This document shows positions 9,280 through 17,836 of a stretch of DNA of 64,000 nucleotides, one piece after another. A model generated the notes under the pieces. It searched no databases and was not told the origin of the DNA. It saw only the letters and a program-made list of their open reading frames with translations. Numbering within the stretch: position 1 is the first letter of the stretch; each line of letters starts with the position of its first letter. The position numbers and the translations under genes were made by a program. The stretch covers positions 248,001 to 312,000 of the forward strand of contig NZ_JAAKZG010000003.1 in assembly GCF_011045115.1 (NCBI RefSeq). Reading direction: 5' to 3'. Source of the DNA: Mesorhizobium zhangyense (GTDB taxonomy: Bacteria > Pseudomonadota > Alphaproteobacteria > Rhizobiales > Rhizobiaceae).

Positions 9280-10500
9280 TCAATCCGCCATTGTCTCCAA
9301 ACTCGCAAAGCCCTGCGGCGCGTCGCCCTCGTCGAAGGGCGTCGTCACCTCGACGAAGGTGTCGGGATAAAAGCCGTTGAAGCGGGTGCGCAGCGACAGC
9401 GAATAGGCACCGATATGGCCGATCTCGATCCAGTCGCCGGTGTCGATGGTTTCCGGCAGCCAGAACGGCCGCGACAGGATATCGACGGAATCGCAGGTCG
9501 CGCCGCAGACCTTGAACGGCACGATCTTGCCTTCGTCGCCATTGCGCGAGCGGATCGCCGGATCGGGTATGAAACGCGCCGGCAGCGTGATCTTTCCGGT
9601 CCACGAATCCGACAGCGACGCCCAGATGCCGTCATTGATGTAGAGCCGCCTGCCCTTGCGCAGCAGCACGCGCACGATGAGCGAAAAGGCGCGCGCGACG
9701 ATGACGCGGCCGGGCTCGGCCACCAGCGGTACGCCGTCGAACTGGTATTCCTTTATATCGCCGCGCAGCCGCGACATGATCTGCCCGAGCGAAGGCATCT
9801 CCTGTTTCTTGCGGTTGGGGTCGTGACCGTATTCGGCCGGGAAACCACCGCCGACATCCAGCCCGGCAATGTCGAAACTCAGCCGGTTGCGTATCCAGTC
9901 GGCCGACGCCAGCGCGCGCTCATAGGTGTCCGGGTCTTCGATCTGGCTGCCGACATGGAAGCAGATGCCGACCTTGTAGCCGGTCTTGTTCAGCCGCTCG
10001 GCCAGTTCGACCGCGTAGGCCGGCCCGGCGCCGAATTTCTTCGACAATTCGTAGGCCGCCGACCCTTTGGTCTGGATGCGCACGAAAACGGTGATCGCGC
10101 CCGGATCAATGTCGAGCGCCCGCACCACCCGTGTGACCTTGGTGATTTCGTCCTCATGGTCGATGGAAATGACGCGAATGCCGTATTTTTCCAGCGCCAG
10201 CCTGATGTCGGACTGCGCCTTGACCGGATGCATATAGAGCATCTCGGCATCGGCCGAGACGGCGCGCACGGCTGCAAACTCGCCGGGCGACGCGACATCG
10301 AAGGCGGTGACGCCGGCATCGACCAGCGTTTTCAGGACCAGATTTTCGCCGTTGGTTTTCACGGCATAAGCAGTCTTGCCGGGAAACATCTCCATGAACT
10401 GCCTGGTGTCCTTCTTCAGAACCTCCGGCCTGAAACAATAGACCGGATCGTCTGGACGAAGGGCAAGGGCTGCTGCTTTCGCATTGTCGAATCGCTGCAT
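9280..10500 (-). CDS. Ornithine/lysine decarboxylase, PLP fold type III
   Basis: This 406-residue protein belongs to the alanine-racemase-fold decarboxylases (group IV). The PLP lysine is in YAVKTNGE near residue 50. HVGSQ, GLDVGGGFP and EPGR bind the cofactor phosphate, and GATCDSVD supplies the active-site cysteine of eukaryotic-type ornithine decarboxylase. The product would be putrescine (or cadaverine), feeding polyamine synthesis. The start at 10500 is supported by GAGGAGG about 4-5 bases upstream, with a second in-frame ATG much further up discounted. The gene is transcribed away from the YeiH exporter. Ornithine versus lysine preference cannot be read from the sequence. Confidence 0.9.
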   Translation of the reverse strand: MQRFDNAKAAALALRPDDPVYCFRPEVLKKDTRQFMEMFPGKTAYAVKTNGENLVLKTLVDAGVTAFDVASPGEFAAVRAVSADAEMLYMHPVKAQSDIRLALEKYGIRVISIDHEDEITKVTRVVRALDIDPGAITVFVRIQTKGSAAYELSKKFGAGPAYAVELAERLNKTGYKVGICFHVGSQIEDPDTYERALASADWIRNRLSFDIAGLDVGGGFPAEYGHDPNRKKQEMPSLGQIMSRLRGDIKEYQFDGVPLVAEPGRVIVARAFSLIVRVLLRKGRRLYINDGIWASLSDSWTGKITLPARFIPDPAIRSRNGDEGKIVPFKVCGATCDSVDILSRPFWLPETIDTGDWIEIGHIGAYSLSLRTRFNGFYPDTFVEVTTPFDEGDAPQGFASLETMAD

Positions 10501-10594
10501 GCATCCTCCTCGAGGCAGTGAGCGCGAACTTAGAGCAAGCGGAAGACAAAGGGAATCCATTAGACCGCGAGGGCTAATTTCCATCATTCGCTTT

Positions 10595-10615
10595 TATCGA
10601 TTAGTTTCTACGATA
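10595..10615 (+). promoter_or_regulatory. Candidate LysR operator overlapping the yeiH-type promoter
   Basis: TATCG-N11-CGATA is a perfect dyad with LysR-type geometry. It touches a perfect TATAAT at 10614-10619, and the -35 position (10591-10596, CTTTTA) is poor, as expected for an activator-dependent promoter. The exporter start lies 62 bases beyond the TATAAT. The LysR gene just downstream is the natural candidate to bind here; this is inference. Confidence 0.45.
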
Positions 10616-10680
10616 TAATGCGTTGGATCGATTGATCGGAATGAGCGAGACCATGGCAATAGCAGATCGGACTTTTTGCC

Positions 10681-11769
10681 ATGAATGCCCATTCCCCATT
10701 CGCCGCAACCACTTCCGTGGCGATTTCCTCCTCGCCCGTCGACATTGCACCGGTTCGGCAAAAGCGGACCATCTGGGCGCAAGTCATGGCGGTGGTGCCG
10801 GGGCTTGCCTTGACCGCGATCATCGCGGCGACGGGGTTTTTGCTGCGCGAAATTCCTGGCGTCTCTGTCTTCAGCCCGATGATCCTCGCCATCGTCATCG
10901 GCATCGCCTTCCACAATCTCTTCGGCACGCCGGCAATGGCGAAAGCCGGCGTCGTCTTCTCGTTGCGCCGGGTGCTGCGCCTCGCCATCATCCTGCTTGG
11001 CCTTCAATTGACCGCAGCGCAGATTGCCGAGGTCGGCGCTACCGGCATCGCCATCATCGCGCTGACGCTGGTGTCCACCTTCATCTTCACCGTGCGGCTT
11101 GGCCGGATGCTCGGCGTGGAGCGCAAACTGGCCGAACTGATCGCAGCCGGAACCTCGATCTGCGGCGCTTCTGCGGTGATCGCCACCAACACCGTGACCC
11201 GCGCGCCGGACGAGGATGTCGCCTATGCGGTGGCCTGCGTCACCGTGTTCGGCTCGATCGCCATGTTCACCTACCCGCTCTTGCCCGGCCTGCTCGGGCT
11301 GGATGCCCATGCCTATGGCCTTTGGGCCGGAGCCTCGATCCACGAAATCGCGCAGGTGGTGGCGGCAGCCTTTCAGGACGGACAGGCGGCGGGCGAGTTC
11401 GGCACGGTGGCAAAGCTCAGCCGTGTCATGCTGCTGGCACCCGTGGTCCTCTCGCTTGGGCTGATGGCAACACGGCGCGCAAGGCGCAAAGGCCAAGACC
11501 AGATGACGGCGAAGGCGCCGGTGCCCTGGTTCGTGCTCGGCTTCATCGCGATGGTCGCATTCAACAGCGCGGTGACGCTCCCTACAGAGGCGAAGGGGCT
11601 GATCGTGATGGCAACGACCTTCATGCTCAGCATGGCGCTGGCGGCCATGGGCCTGGAAACCGACATCGCCAAGTTGAAGGCGAAGGGTTTTCGGCCGTTG
11701 GTTCTCGGGCTGGCTGCGTTTTTGTTCATTGCGGCGTTCAGTTTGGTGATGATCAAGCTGGTGGGGTAG
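10681..11769 (+). CDS. YeiH-family (UPF0324) putative sulfate exporter
   Basis: This 362-residue polytopic membrane protein has about ten hydrophobic segments and the family signature [16 protein letters not shown] near residue 158, plus a Gly-rich segment around [15 protein letters not shown]0324 members are annotated as putative sulfate exporters, and some are linked to taurine or sulfoacetate metabolism. The LysR-type gene begins 31 bases after the stop on the same strand, mirroring the E. coli yeiH/yeiE neighbourhood. The upstream region holds a TATAAT and a dyad suited to LysR control. Substrate is unproven. Confidence 0.85.
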   Translation: MNAHSPFAATTSVAISSSPVDIAPVRQKRTIWAQVMAVVPGLALTAIIAATGFLLREIPGVSVFSPMILAIVIGIAFHNLFGTPAMAKAGVVFSLRRVLRLAIILLGLQLTAAQIAEVGATGIAIIALTLVSTFIFTVRLGRMLGVERKLAELIAAGTSICGASAVIATNTVTRAPDEDVAYAVACVTVFGSIAMFTYPLLPGLLGLDAHAYGLWAGASIHEIAQVVAAAFQDGQAAGEFGTVAKLSRVMLLAPVVLSLGLMATRRARRKGQDQMTAKAPVPWFVLGFIAMVAFNSAVTLPTEAKGLIVMATTFMLSMALAAMGLETDIAKLKAKGFRPLVLGLAAFLFIAAFSLVMIKLVG

Positions 11770-11800
11770 CTACCGCGCCAGTGACGGCGGGTCGCCACCT

Positions 11801-12694
11801 ATGACCCTCGAACAGCTCCGCATCTTCATCGCGGTCGCCGAACGCGAGCATGTGACGCGCGCCGCCCGCGACCTCAACCTGACGCAATCGGCCACCAGTG
11901 CCGCCGTCGCTGCCCTCGAGGAACGGCACGCGACAAAGCTTTTCGATCGCGTCGGCCGCCGCATCGAACTGACCGAGGCCGGGCGGCTGTTTCTGGTCGA
12001 GGCGCGCGCCGTGCTGGCACGCGCGGCGTCAGCCGAGGCGGTACTTGCCGACCTTGCCGGGCTGAAGCGCGGCGCGCTGCATATCGCCGCCAGCCAGACC
12101 GTTTCCAACTACTGGCTGCCGCCGCTGATGCATCGCTACCAGGCGCATTTTCCCGGCATCGCCATGCGGCTCACCATCGGCAACACCGAGCAGGTCGCAG
12201 CCGCTGTGCATGAGGGGCTCGCCGATCTCGGCTTCGTCGAGGGCGAGATCGACGATCCGGCGCTGGAAATAACACCGGCAGCCGACGACGAACTCGTGCT
12301 GGTGGTCGGCACGTCCCACGCCTGGGCCGGCCGAAAGTCGATTGCGCCAAGCGACTTACGCAGTTCGCGCTGGGTGCTGCGCGAGCCGGGTTCCGGCACC
12401 CGTGCCATGTTCGAGGAAGCGTTGATAGCGCTCGGCATCCGGCCTGCCGAGCTCGACGTCGCGCTCGAGCTATCCTCCAACGAGGCGGTGCGCACGGCGG
12501 TCGAGGCCGGCGCAGGCGCGACCGTCATGTCCAGCCTCGTCACCAGCGCGGCAGTGGCGGCGGGCACGCTCGTCCAGATGCCGGTCACGCTGCCGAAGCG
12601 GCGCTTTCTCGCCATCCGCCACAAGGAACGCCATGCGACGCGTGCCGCCCGCGAGTTTCTGGCGCTTGCCGCGGAAAACGGTAAAGCTGGCTGA
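11801..12694 (+). CDS. LysR-family transcriptional regulator
   Basis: This 297-residue protein has an N-terminal winged helix-turn-helix (residues 1-60; MTLEQLRIFIAVAEREHVTR and LNLTQSATSAAVAALE) and a C-terminal periplasmic-binding-like effector domain. It resembles the CysL/YeiE/CbbR branch, consistent with sulfur-related control of the preceding exporter gene. It is likely co-transcribed with that gene, and may activate the shared promoter at about 10.6 kb. The effector is unknown. Confidence 0.88.
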   Translation: MTLEQLRIFIAVAEREHVTRAARDLNLTQSATSAAVAALEERHATKLFDRVGRRIELTEAGRLFLVEARAVLARAASAEAVLADLAGLKRGALHIAASQTVSNYWLPPLMHRYQAHFPGIAMRLTIGNTEQVAAAVHEGLADLGFVEGEIDDPALEITPAADDELVLVVGTSHAWAGRKSIAPSDLRSSRWVLREPGSGTRAMFEEALIALGIRPAELDVALELSSNEAVRTAVEAGAGATVMSSLVTSAAVAAGTLVQMPVTLPKRRFLAIRHKERHATRAAREFLALAAENGKAG

Positions 12695-12773
12695 AATCGG
12701 GTGGCGTGAGTCGGGGGAGCCTCGTAAGGCTTGCGAACCACAGGCCGATCCGGGCCAACGGTTGGGAGATTCC

Positions 12774-13694
12774 ATGGCCGTTACATCTACAGCAGCCGCA
12801 GTGCAGAAAACCATGAGCGCCAAGGATTGGGGCCAGCTACTGCTGCTCGGCGCCATCTGGGGCGGCTCGTTCTTCTTTGCACGCATCGCCGTCGGCGAGA
12901 TCGAACCACTGGTGCTGGTGCTATTTCGCGTGGCGATCGCAGCACTTGCGCTGCATGTCTATCTCGCCGCGCGCGGGCCGTCCTTCCGGCTGGCCCTACC
13001 CTATGCCGGCAGCTTCTTCGTGCTGGCGCTGCTGAACAACGTCATCCCGTTTTCGCTGATCTTCCTCGGCCAGACGGAACTCGGCGCCGGCCTCGCATCC
13101 GTGCTCAACGCCACGACACCGTTCTGGACAGTGATGCTGGCAAACGCGATGACGGCAGACGAAAAACTGTCCTGGAACAAGATCGCCGGCGTGCTGCTGG
13201 GCATTGCCGGCACCGCGGTCATGATCGGACCCGGCGTCATCGCTGGTCTTGGCGGGCCGGTGTGGGCGAAATTCGCGCTGGTGGGCGCGTCGGTTTCCTA
13301 TGCCTTCGCGCTGATCTTCGCCCGCCGCTTCAAAGGGCTGCCGCCGCCGGTAGTAGCGACCGGCCAGCTGACCGCCTCGACCATCATCATGATCCCCATC
13401 GTGCTTGCGCTCTACGGCTCAACCGGCCTGTTCGGCGCCAGCCTGCCGGTGTGGAGCGCGGTTCTGGCGCTGGCGCTTCTTTCGACCGCCTTCGCCTATA
13501 TCCTCTATTTCAACCTGGTCGCTTCGTCCGGCGCGACCAATGCTTCGCTCGTCACGCTGATCGTGCCGGTGAGCGCCACGCTGCTCGGCATCGCCTTCCT
13601 GGGCGAGCACATGGACCTTGTCGAAGCCGTCGGCATGGCGCTGATCGCGCTCGGCCTCGTGACCATCGACGGCAGGCTGTTTCGCCGCCGATGA
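12774..13694 (+). CDS. DMT superfamily (EamA) transporter
   Basis: This 306-residue protein has ten predicted transmembrane helices in two EamA repeats, beginning LLLGAIWGGSFFFARIAVGE. Typical features are the VLNATTPFWTVMLA loop at the end of repeat one and ATNASLVTLIVPVSATLLG in repeat two. The start at 12774 has GGGAG upstream (gttgggagattcc); an upstream in-frame ATG at 12633 would overlap the LysR gene by 62 bases. Such carriers export amino acids or other metabolites; the substrate here is unknown. Confidence 0.85.
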   Translation: MAVTSTAAAVQKTMSAKDWGQLLLLGAIWGGSFFFARIAVGEIEPLVLVLFRVAIAALALHVYLAARGPSFRLALPYAGSFFVLALLNNVIPFSLIFLGQTELGAGLASVLNATTPFWTVMLANAMTADEKLSWNKIAGVLLGIAGTAVMIGPGVIAGLGGPVWAKFALVGASVSYAFALIFARRFKGLPPPVVATGQLTASTIIMIPIVLALYGSTGLFGASLPVWSAVLALALLSTAFAYILYFNLVASSGATNASLVTLIVPVSATLLGIAFLGEHMDLVEAVGMALIALGLVTIDGRLFRRR

Positions 13695-13768
13695 CGCAAA
13701 ATTGCCGACTTGTCGCCATAATTTATTCACAGGCGTAACTACGACTTTCGGCTAATGATTTCAAAAAC

Positions 13769-13796
13769 TAAGCCCTCCAAAAGGGTCGGCTTTTTC
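13769..13796 (+). terminator. Probable intrinsic terminator after the DMT gene
   Basis: AAGCC pairs with GGCTT around a short interior stem (ctcc/ggg) and is followed by TTTTT. It lies 75 bases after the DMT stop and before the promoter of the 28-residue ORF. The stem has mismatches, so this is tentative. Confidence 0.4.
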
Positions 13797-13827
13797 ACAA
13801 TCCTGTCGCAATGCAGCACGTTTTCTG

Positions 13828-13856
13828 CTTGCCTGTTACCCAAAGTCCCCTAGACT
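13828..13856 (+). promoter_or_regulatory. Candidate promoter of the 28-residue ORF
   Basis: CTTGCC, a 17-base spacer, then TAGACT. This would start a transcript near 13863, giving a leader of about 25 bases before the ATG at 13888. Confidence 0.35.
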
Positions 13857-13887
13857 CCGGCCCATAGCTCAATATTGGAGGCTACAC

Positions 13888-13974
13888 ATGGGACTTACTC
13901 GGCCAATCAATGCATTGATGATTTGTGCTGCGTTCGCTGTAATCGGCGCCCTGATCGTAGGGGTTCTTCCTTAA
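13888..13974 (+). CDS. 28-residue single-helix membrane protein, uncharacterised
   Basis: The ORF runs ATG to TAA. The peptide has a short polar N-terminus (MGLTRPIN), one hydrophobic stretch of about 20 residues (ALMICAAFAVIGALIVGVLP) and no tail. A strong ribosome site GGAGG sits 6 bases upstream, a promoter-like pair lies further up, and a strong bidirectional terminator follows about 40 bases after the stop. The gene therefore has its own complete transcription unit, which makes chance unlikely. I recognise no family. It could be a small inner-membrane regulator or assembly factor. Confidence 0.65.
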   Translation: MGLTRPINALMICAAFAVIGALIVGVLP

Positions 13975-14016
13975 AGCCGCCGAGCTTGAAGACCAGCACT
14001 GACTGGTAGATAAATG

Positions 14017-14046
14017 AAAAGGCCGGGCCAAACGCCCGGCCTTTTC
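14017..14046. terminator. Bidirectional intrinsic terminator
   Basis: AAAAGGCCGGG-ccaaac-GCCCGGCCTTTT forms a GC-rich stem with A/T runs on both flanks. It serves the 28-residue ORF on the plus strand and metF, whose stop is at 14062, on the minus strand. Confidence 0.9.
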
Positions 14047-14061
14047 CGTTATAGATAGCGC

Positions 14062-14988
14062 TCAAGCAGCGGCCGAACCGGCCACATCAACGACGGTCTC
14101 TGCCGGCGCGCGGATGCCGATCATGTGGCAGATCGCGACCACGAGGTCCGAGCGGTTCATCGTGTAGAAATGGAAGTCGCCGACGCCGCGCTCGACAAGG
14201 TCGAGCACTTGCTCGGCAGCCACAGCGGCGGCAACCAGCGCATGGGTCTGCGGATCGCGGTCGAGGCCTTCGAAGCGCTCGGCCAGCCAGGCCGGCACAT
14301 GCGCGCCGGCGCGCGAGGCGAAATTCGCCACCTGCTTGAAGCTGTGGACCGGCTGGATGCCCGGAACGATCGGGATATAGATGCCAGCCCGCCGCACGCG
14401 CTCGACGTAACGCTCATAGAGATCATTGTCGAAGAAGAACTGGGTGATGGCTCGCGTCGCGCCATTGTCGACCTTGCGCTTCAGCATTTCGATATCGGTG
14501 GCGAAATCCGGGCTTTCCGGGTGCTTTTCCGGATAGGCAGCAACCGAAATGTCGAAATCACCGAAGGATTTCAGCCCTGCGACCAGATCGGCACCGTTCT
14601 GGTAACCCTCGGAGTGAGGACGATAGGTGCCGCCAACGCCCGACGCCGGATCGCCGCGCAGCGCCACGAAACGCTTGATGCCGTAGGAGACGAATTCAGC
14701 GATGACCGCATTCACCTCGTCCTTGGACGCGCCGACGCAGGTCAGATGCGCGGCAGCCTGAATGTTGGTCTCGCCCTGAATGCGCTTGATGGTGCGGCCG
14801 GTGCGCTCGCGCGTCGAACCGCCCGCGCCATAGGTAACCGAGACAAAATTCGGCTGCAGCGGCTCAAGCCGCTTCACCGTATCCCAAAGCCGCACTTCCA
14901 TCTCGTCGGTCTTGGGCGGAAAGAATTCGAACGACACACGGATCTTGTCGCCGATGTCGGACCGTCGGGAAAAACCGTAATTGCTCAT
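14062..14988 (-). CDS. metF: Methylenetetrahydrofolate reductase
   Basis: This 308-residue FAD-dependent enzyme reduces 5,10-methylene-THF to 5-methyl-THF for methionine synthesis. Recognisable stretches are VSFEFFPPKT at the N-terminus, FVSVTYGAGGSTRERT, FVALRGDP and TRAITQFFFDND. Its start overlaps the stop of the upstream ArsR-methyltransferase gene (TGATG), so the two are translationally coupled. That places metF under whatever signal the upstream regulator senses. Length is normal and no domain is missing. Confidence 0.95.
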   Translation of the reverse strand: MSNYGFSRRSDIGDKIRVSFEFFPPKTDEMEVRLWDTVKRLEPLQPNFVSVTYGAGGSTRERTGRTIKRIQGETNIQAAAHLTCVGASKDEVNAVIAEFVSYGIKRFVALRGDPASGVGGTYRPHSEGYQNGADLVAGLKSFGDFDISVAAYPEKHPESPDFATDIEMLKRKVDNGATRAITQFFFDNDLYERYVERVRRAGIYIPIVPGIQPVHSFKQVANFASRAGAHVPAWLAERFEGLDRDPQTHALVAAAVAAEQVLDLVERGVGDFHFYTMNRSDLVVAICHMIGIRAPAETVVDVAGSAAA

Positions 14989-15995
14989 CAGACAGTTTCC
15001 CTCGAGATGGCTGCGTTGGGTATGGGGTCGGCAATCAGCAGGCGACGGTCGCGGCCGAGCCAGAGTTTGACGGTGAGCTTGGCCTCCGAGCCGCCGCGCG
15101 GCTCGAAGTCCTGCGTTTCTTCGAGATCAAGGCCTGCTTCCGCGAACCATTCCTCGATCTGCCGGTCGGAGAAGCCGAGACGCATATGCGCATGCTCCTC
15201 GCGCAGGAATTCCAGCGTATGCGGCGCGAAATCGACGATCACCAGCCGACCGGCCGGACGCAGCAGCCGTGCCGCCTCGCGAATGGCCGATGCGGGATCG
15301 TCGAGATAATGCAGAACCTGATGCATGGTGACGAGGTCGAAGGAATCGCGCTCGACCGGCGGCGCAAAAATATCGCCCTGCCGCACCTGCGCGTTGGAAA
15401 CGCCGGCCTTGTCGAGATTGGCTCGCGCCACCGTCAGCATCTCGCGCGACATGTCGATGCCGATGCCACGGCGATAGAGCGGCGCAAATATCTCCAGCAG
15501 CCTGCCCGTGCCGGTGCCGAGATCAAGCATCGACTGGAAGGGGCGCTTGCCAACGAGCTTCAGCAGTGCGGTCTCGACGGCACGGTCGGGCACGTGCAGC
15601 GAACGGATTTCATCCCAGCTCGCGGCGTTTTCGCTGAAATATTCGGTCGCACGCTCTTGCCGCTTGCGCTTCACCGACACCAGCCGCTCAAGATCGCGCT
15701 CGATCTGCGGGTCGCCGTCATGGACGCGCGCCACCAGACCATGCACGAAATCGCGCGCGACATCCGAATCCGAAACGCGGAAGAAGGCCCACGACCCTTC
15801 CTGATAACGGCCGATCAGCCCGGCTTCGAGCAACAGCTTCAAATGACGCGAAACGCGCGGCTGCGACTGGTTGAGGATTTCGGTGAGGTCCGACACGGTG
15901 AGGTCGCCGCGCGAAAGCAGCGCAAGAATGCGCAGCCGGCTGGATTCGGCAGCGGCCTTCAATGTATCTACCAGGGAATCTAAAGTTACCCGCAT
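14988..15995 (-). CDS. ArsR-type regulator fused to a SAM-dependent methyltransferase
   Basis: This 335-residue protein has an ArsR-like winged helix (about residues 5-85; SSRLRILALLSRGDLTVSDL, then QSQPRVSRHLKLL) followed by a class I methyltransferase domain (motif I MLDLGTGTGRLLEIF, near residue 150). It overlaps metF by one base. Fusions of this type next to metF are common in Alphaproteobacteria and suggest a sensor of SAM/SAH status that regulates methionine-cycle genes. The Met at 15995 is preferred because GAGAG lies 9 bases upstream; an ATG at 16004 is also in frame but has that element almost against it. A dyad 23 bases upstream may be its own operator. Whether the methyltransferase half is catalytic is unknown. 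Confidence 0.85.
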   Translation of the reverse strand: MRVTLDSLVDTLKAAAESSRLRILALLSRGDLTVSDLTEILNQSQPRVSRHLKLLLEAGLIGRYQEGSWAFFRVSDSDVARDFVHGLVARVHDGDPQIERDLERLVSVKRKRQERATEYFSENAASWDEIRSLHVPDRAVETALLKLVGKRPFQSMLDLGTGTGRLLEIFAPLYRRGIGIDMSREMLTVARANLDKAGVSNAQVRQGDIFAPPVERDSFDLVTMHQVLHYLDDPASAIREAARLLRPAGRLVIVDFAPHTLEFLREEHAHMRLGFSDRQIEEWFAEAGLDLEETQDFEPRGGSEAKLTVKLWLGRDRRLLIADPIPNAAISRETV

Positions 15996-16017
15996 GGGTG
16001 ACATCTCTCAAAAAAAG

Positions 16018-16037
16018 ACATAAACATATCTTTATGT
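16018..16037. promoter_or_regulatory. Candidate operator of the ArsR-methyltransferase regulator
   Basis: ACATAAA-N6-TTTATGT is a perfect 7-6-7 inverted repeat in the short divergent gap between the regulator/metF and trmO genes. Its AT-rich composition stands out from its surroundings. It resembles the kind of palindrome bound by SahR-like ArsR regulators of methionine recycling, as far as I recall; the match is not verified. Confidence 0.55.
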
Positions 16038-16107
16038 GACGACAGCGAGTTTTGCAATCACTAATGTCGCTGGCAGGCAAGAAAATGACGTTTCTCTCTT
16101 GGGCCGA

Positions 16108-16623
16108 ATGAACATGTTCGAAAAGCGTGACGGCGAGCAGGTCCTGACCGACGATCCTGCAGCCATGCCGGCAGACGGCAGCGTCGTCTTCATCGGCCGC
16201 ATCCGCTCGCCCTGGACGACACGCGAAACCTGCCCGAAGAACATGGGCGCCGCGCGCGAGACAGGCGAAGGCGCAACAATCGAGATTGACGCGTCCTACA
16301 GGCAAGGCCTGCAAGGGCTCGCCAACGCCAGTCACGCCATCGTCCTGACCTGGCTGCATCACGCGCCGCGGAATCTGATTGTGCAGAAACCACGCCATGC
16401 CACTGACGCCAAAGGCGTTTTCGCCTTGCGCTCCCCTGCCCGCCCCAACCCGGTCGGGCTGCATATCGCCAGGCTGCTTTCGCTCGACATAGAGACCGGC
16501 ACGCTGACACTCGACGCCATCGACGTGCTCGACGGCACGCCGGTAATCGACCTGAAGCCCGATATTCCAACTGTCGACCTCATTGCCGATGCGGTCTTTG
16601 CCAGCAGCAAGGATGCGAAATGA
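16108..16623 (+). CDS. trmO: tRNA (N6-threonylcarbamoyladenosine37-N6)-methyltransferase
   Basis: This 171-residue protein is a TsaA/YaeB/TrmO beta-barrel SAM methyltransferase: IGRIRSPW near the N-terminus, then FALRSPARPNPVGLHIARL and IDVLDGTPVIDLKPDIP, the two most conserved family blocks. TrmO methylates t6A at position 37 of ANN-decoding tRNAs. The start is uncertain: ATGs at 16036 (inside the upstream dyad), 16108 and 16114 are all in frame; 16108 leaves the dyad outside the gene. It is divergent from the ArsR/metF pair and overlaps the next gene by four bases. Confidence 0.85.
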   Translation: MNMFEKRDGEQVLTDDPAAMPADGSVVFIGRIRSPWTTRETCPKNMGAARETGEGATIEIDASYRQGLQGLANASHAIVLTWLHHAPRNLIVQKPRHATDAKGVFALRSPARPNPVGLHIARLLSLDIETGTLTLDAIDVLDGTPVIDLKPDIPTVDLIADAVFASSKDAK

Positions 16624-16934
16624 AGGGTTCGACCGGCCGCCGCCGCGCCATCGCCAAGGCGCTGACAGCCCTCCTGCCGATGGCGCCTTACGCCGACACC
16701 GAGCAGATTCGCGCCGATGCCGGGGCCGTGCATATGAAAACGCTGCCGCCGGCAATTGCCGTCTGGCTGGCAACCGTCGCCCATGTCCGCCACCAGCATA
16801 CCGACTACGAGAATCTGCTCGATGAAGGCTACGACCGGGATTCGGCGCGCTTCTTCGTGGTCGACCAGACCAACAAGGTGCTCACAGGCTGGCGCGCGAC
16901 ACGTCTTCTCGACCCGGATGATGAGGATGCTTAA
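16620..16934 (+). CDS. DUF2293 domain protein
   Basis: This 104-residue protein has a basic N-terminus (MKGSTGRRRAIAKAL) and a conserved C-terminal region (VRHQHTDYENLLDEGYDRDS, then ARFFV and a WR motif) typical of DUF2293 proteins. Its start overlaps the stop of trmO by four bases, indicating one operon and coupled translation. Function is unknown. Linkage to a tRNA-modification enzyme and the basic N-terminus make nucleic-acid binding conceivable, but that is speculation. Confidence 0.75.
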   Translation: MKGSTGRRRAIAKALTALLPMAPYADTEQIRADAGAVHMKTLPPAIAVWLATVAHVRHQHTDYENLLDEGYDRDSARFFVVDQTNKVLTGWRATRLLDPDDEDA

Positions 16935-16952
16935 AGAGCGACGTTGACGACC

Positions 16953-17032
16953 CCCTCTCCCCGTTCTTCACGGGGGTCCGAAGGACGGGCGAGACCAGTG
17001 GCTCGCCCCGGAATGGGTAAGGGTGAGGGGCT
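16953..17032. repeat. Imperfect palindromic repeat between convergent genes
   Basis: Two hairpins occur in a row: ctccccgttcttcacgggg, and gggcgagaccagtggctcgcccc with a mismatch. Flanking accccctctcc and gggtgagggg pair imperfectly. It fills the gap between DUF2293 and MOSC genes and looks like a degraded member of the ccccctctcc repeat family seen elsewhere here. Confidence 0.6.
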
Positions 17033-17039
17033 GTTTTAT

Positions 17040-17657
17040 CTAAGCCCCGTAAATCCACTGCTCCGGCACGCGCACCGACACTTCCTCGCCCGCCTCGATC
17101 CGGCCCGGCTTTTCGACCCAGGCAACGAGACCGCGCAGCCGCTTGGCCACCTTCGGAAACAGCAGCGAACCGGCATCGTGGTCGGCCATGCCGGCGCGCT
17201 CGGCCACCCGCCTTCCGGCGATGCGGCACGGGCCGTTCTGCGCATCGATCTTCAGCGTCACGCCGCCCCTGAAGAACAGCATCGTGCCTGAAGGCAGCAT
17301 GGAAAGATGTGGCACGCCATCGAGCAGCAGATTGGCGCCTATCCATTCCGGCCTGATTTCGGCAATGCCCATACGCTCGGCGACAAGCGCCAGTTCGTCA
17401 GGTGCCACGATCGAGACCTGACGCTCGTTGCGCATTTCGGTGCCGCGCGGATACCACGGCTCGCGCCCGCCGGAGCGGCGCGTGTAGCCGCCGTGGAAAT
17501 CCCTCGGAATACCCTGGAACTCGAGTTGCAGGCTGTCGGTTGCCTGTGTCTCGAAATCTTCCCCCGGCGCGACATAGATGCCTGCGACGCGGGCCGACAG
17601 TTTCCTTGCGGGAAGGATTTCTGGCAGATTTTCGGTGTTGGGCAGGAAATCCAACAT
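17040..17657 (-). CDS. MOSC-domain protein
   Basis: This 205-residue protein matches the MOSC (molybdenum cofactor sulfurase C-terminal) fold: FQGIPRDFHGGYTRRSGGRE, then a beta-rich core ending NGPCRIAGRRVAERAG, which contains the conserved Cys thought to carry persulfide sulfur. No N-terminal mARC or ferredoxin domain is present, so it is a stand-alone MOSC unit like YiiM-type proteins. AAGGA stands about 8 bases before the ATG at 17657; the longer frame upstream looks unstructured. It may handle reactive sulfur or reduce N-hydroxylated compounds; the partner is unknown. Confidence 0.82.
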   Translation of the reverse strand: MLDFLPNTENLPEILPARKLSARVAGIYVAPGEDFETQATDSLQLEFQGIPRDFHGGYTRRSGGREPWYPRGTEMRNERQVSIVAPDELALVAERMGIAEIRPEWIGANLLLDGVPHLSMLPSGTMLFFRGGVTLKIDAQNGPCRIAGRRVAERAGMADHDAGSLLFPKVAKRLRGLVAWVEKPGRIEAGEEVSVRVPEQWIYGA

Positions 17658-17836
17658 GCTTTTGGTCCTTGCTTGAAGTCGGCGGAATTTGCCGGACTTG
17701 CCGCGCCGGGTCCAGTTCAAAGCGATGATCGGGCCATGAAGACGGCTGATGAACGATCGCGTGAAGAAGCCCGCCATATTCCCGCCGCGCTGTCGCCCTT
17801 TCATGGCAGTTCGACAGGCACGGCTTGAGTATCGAC

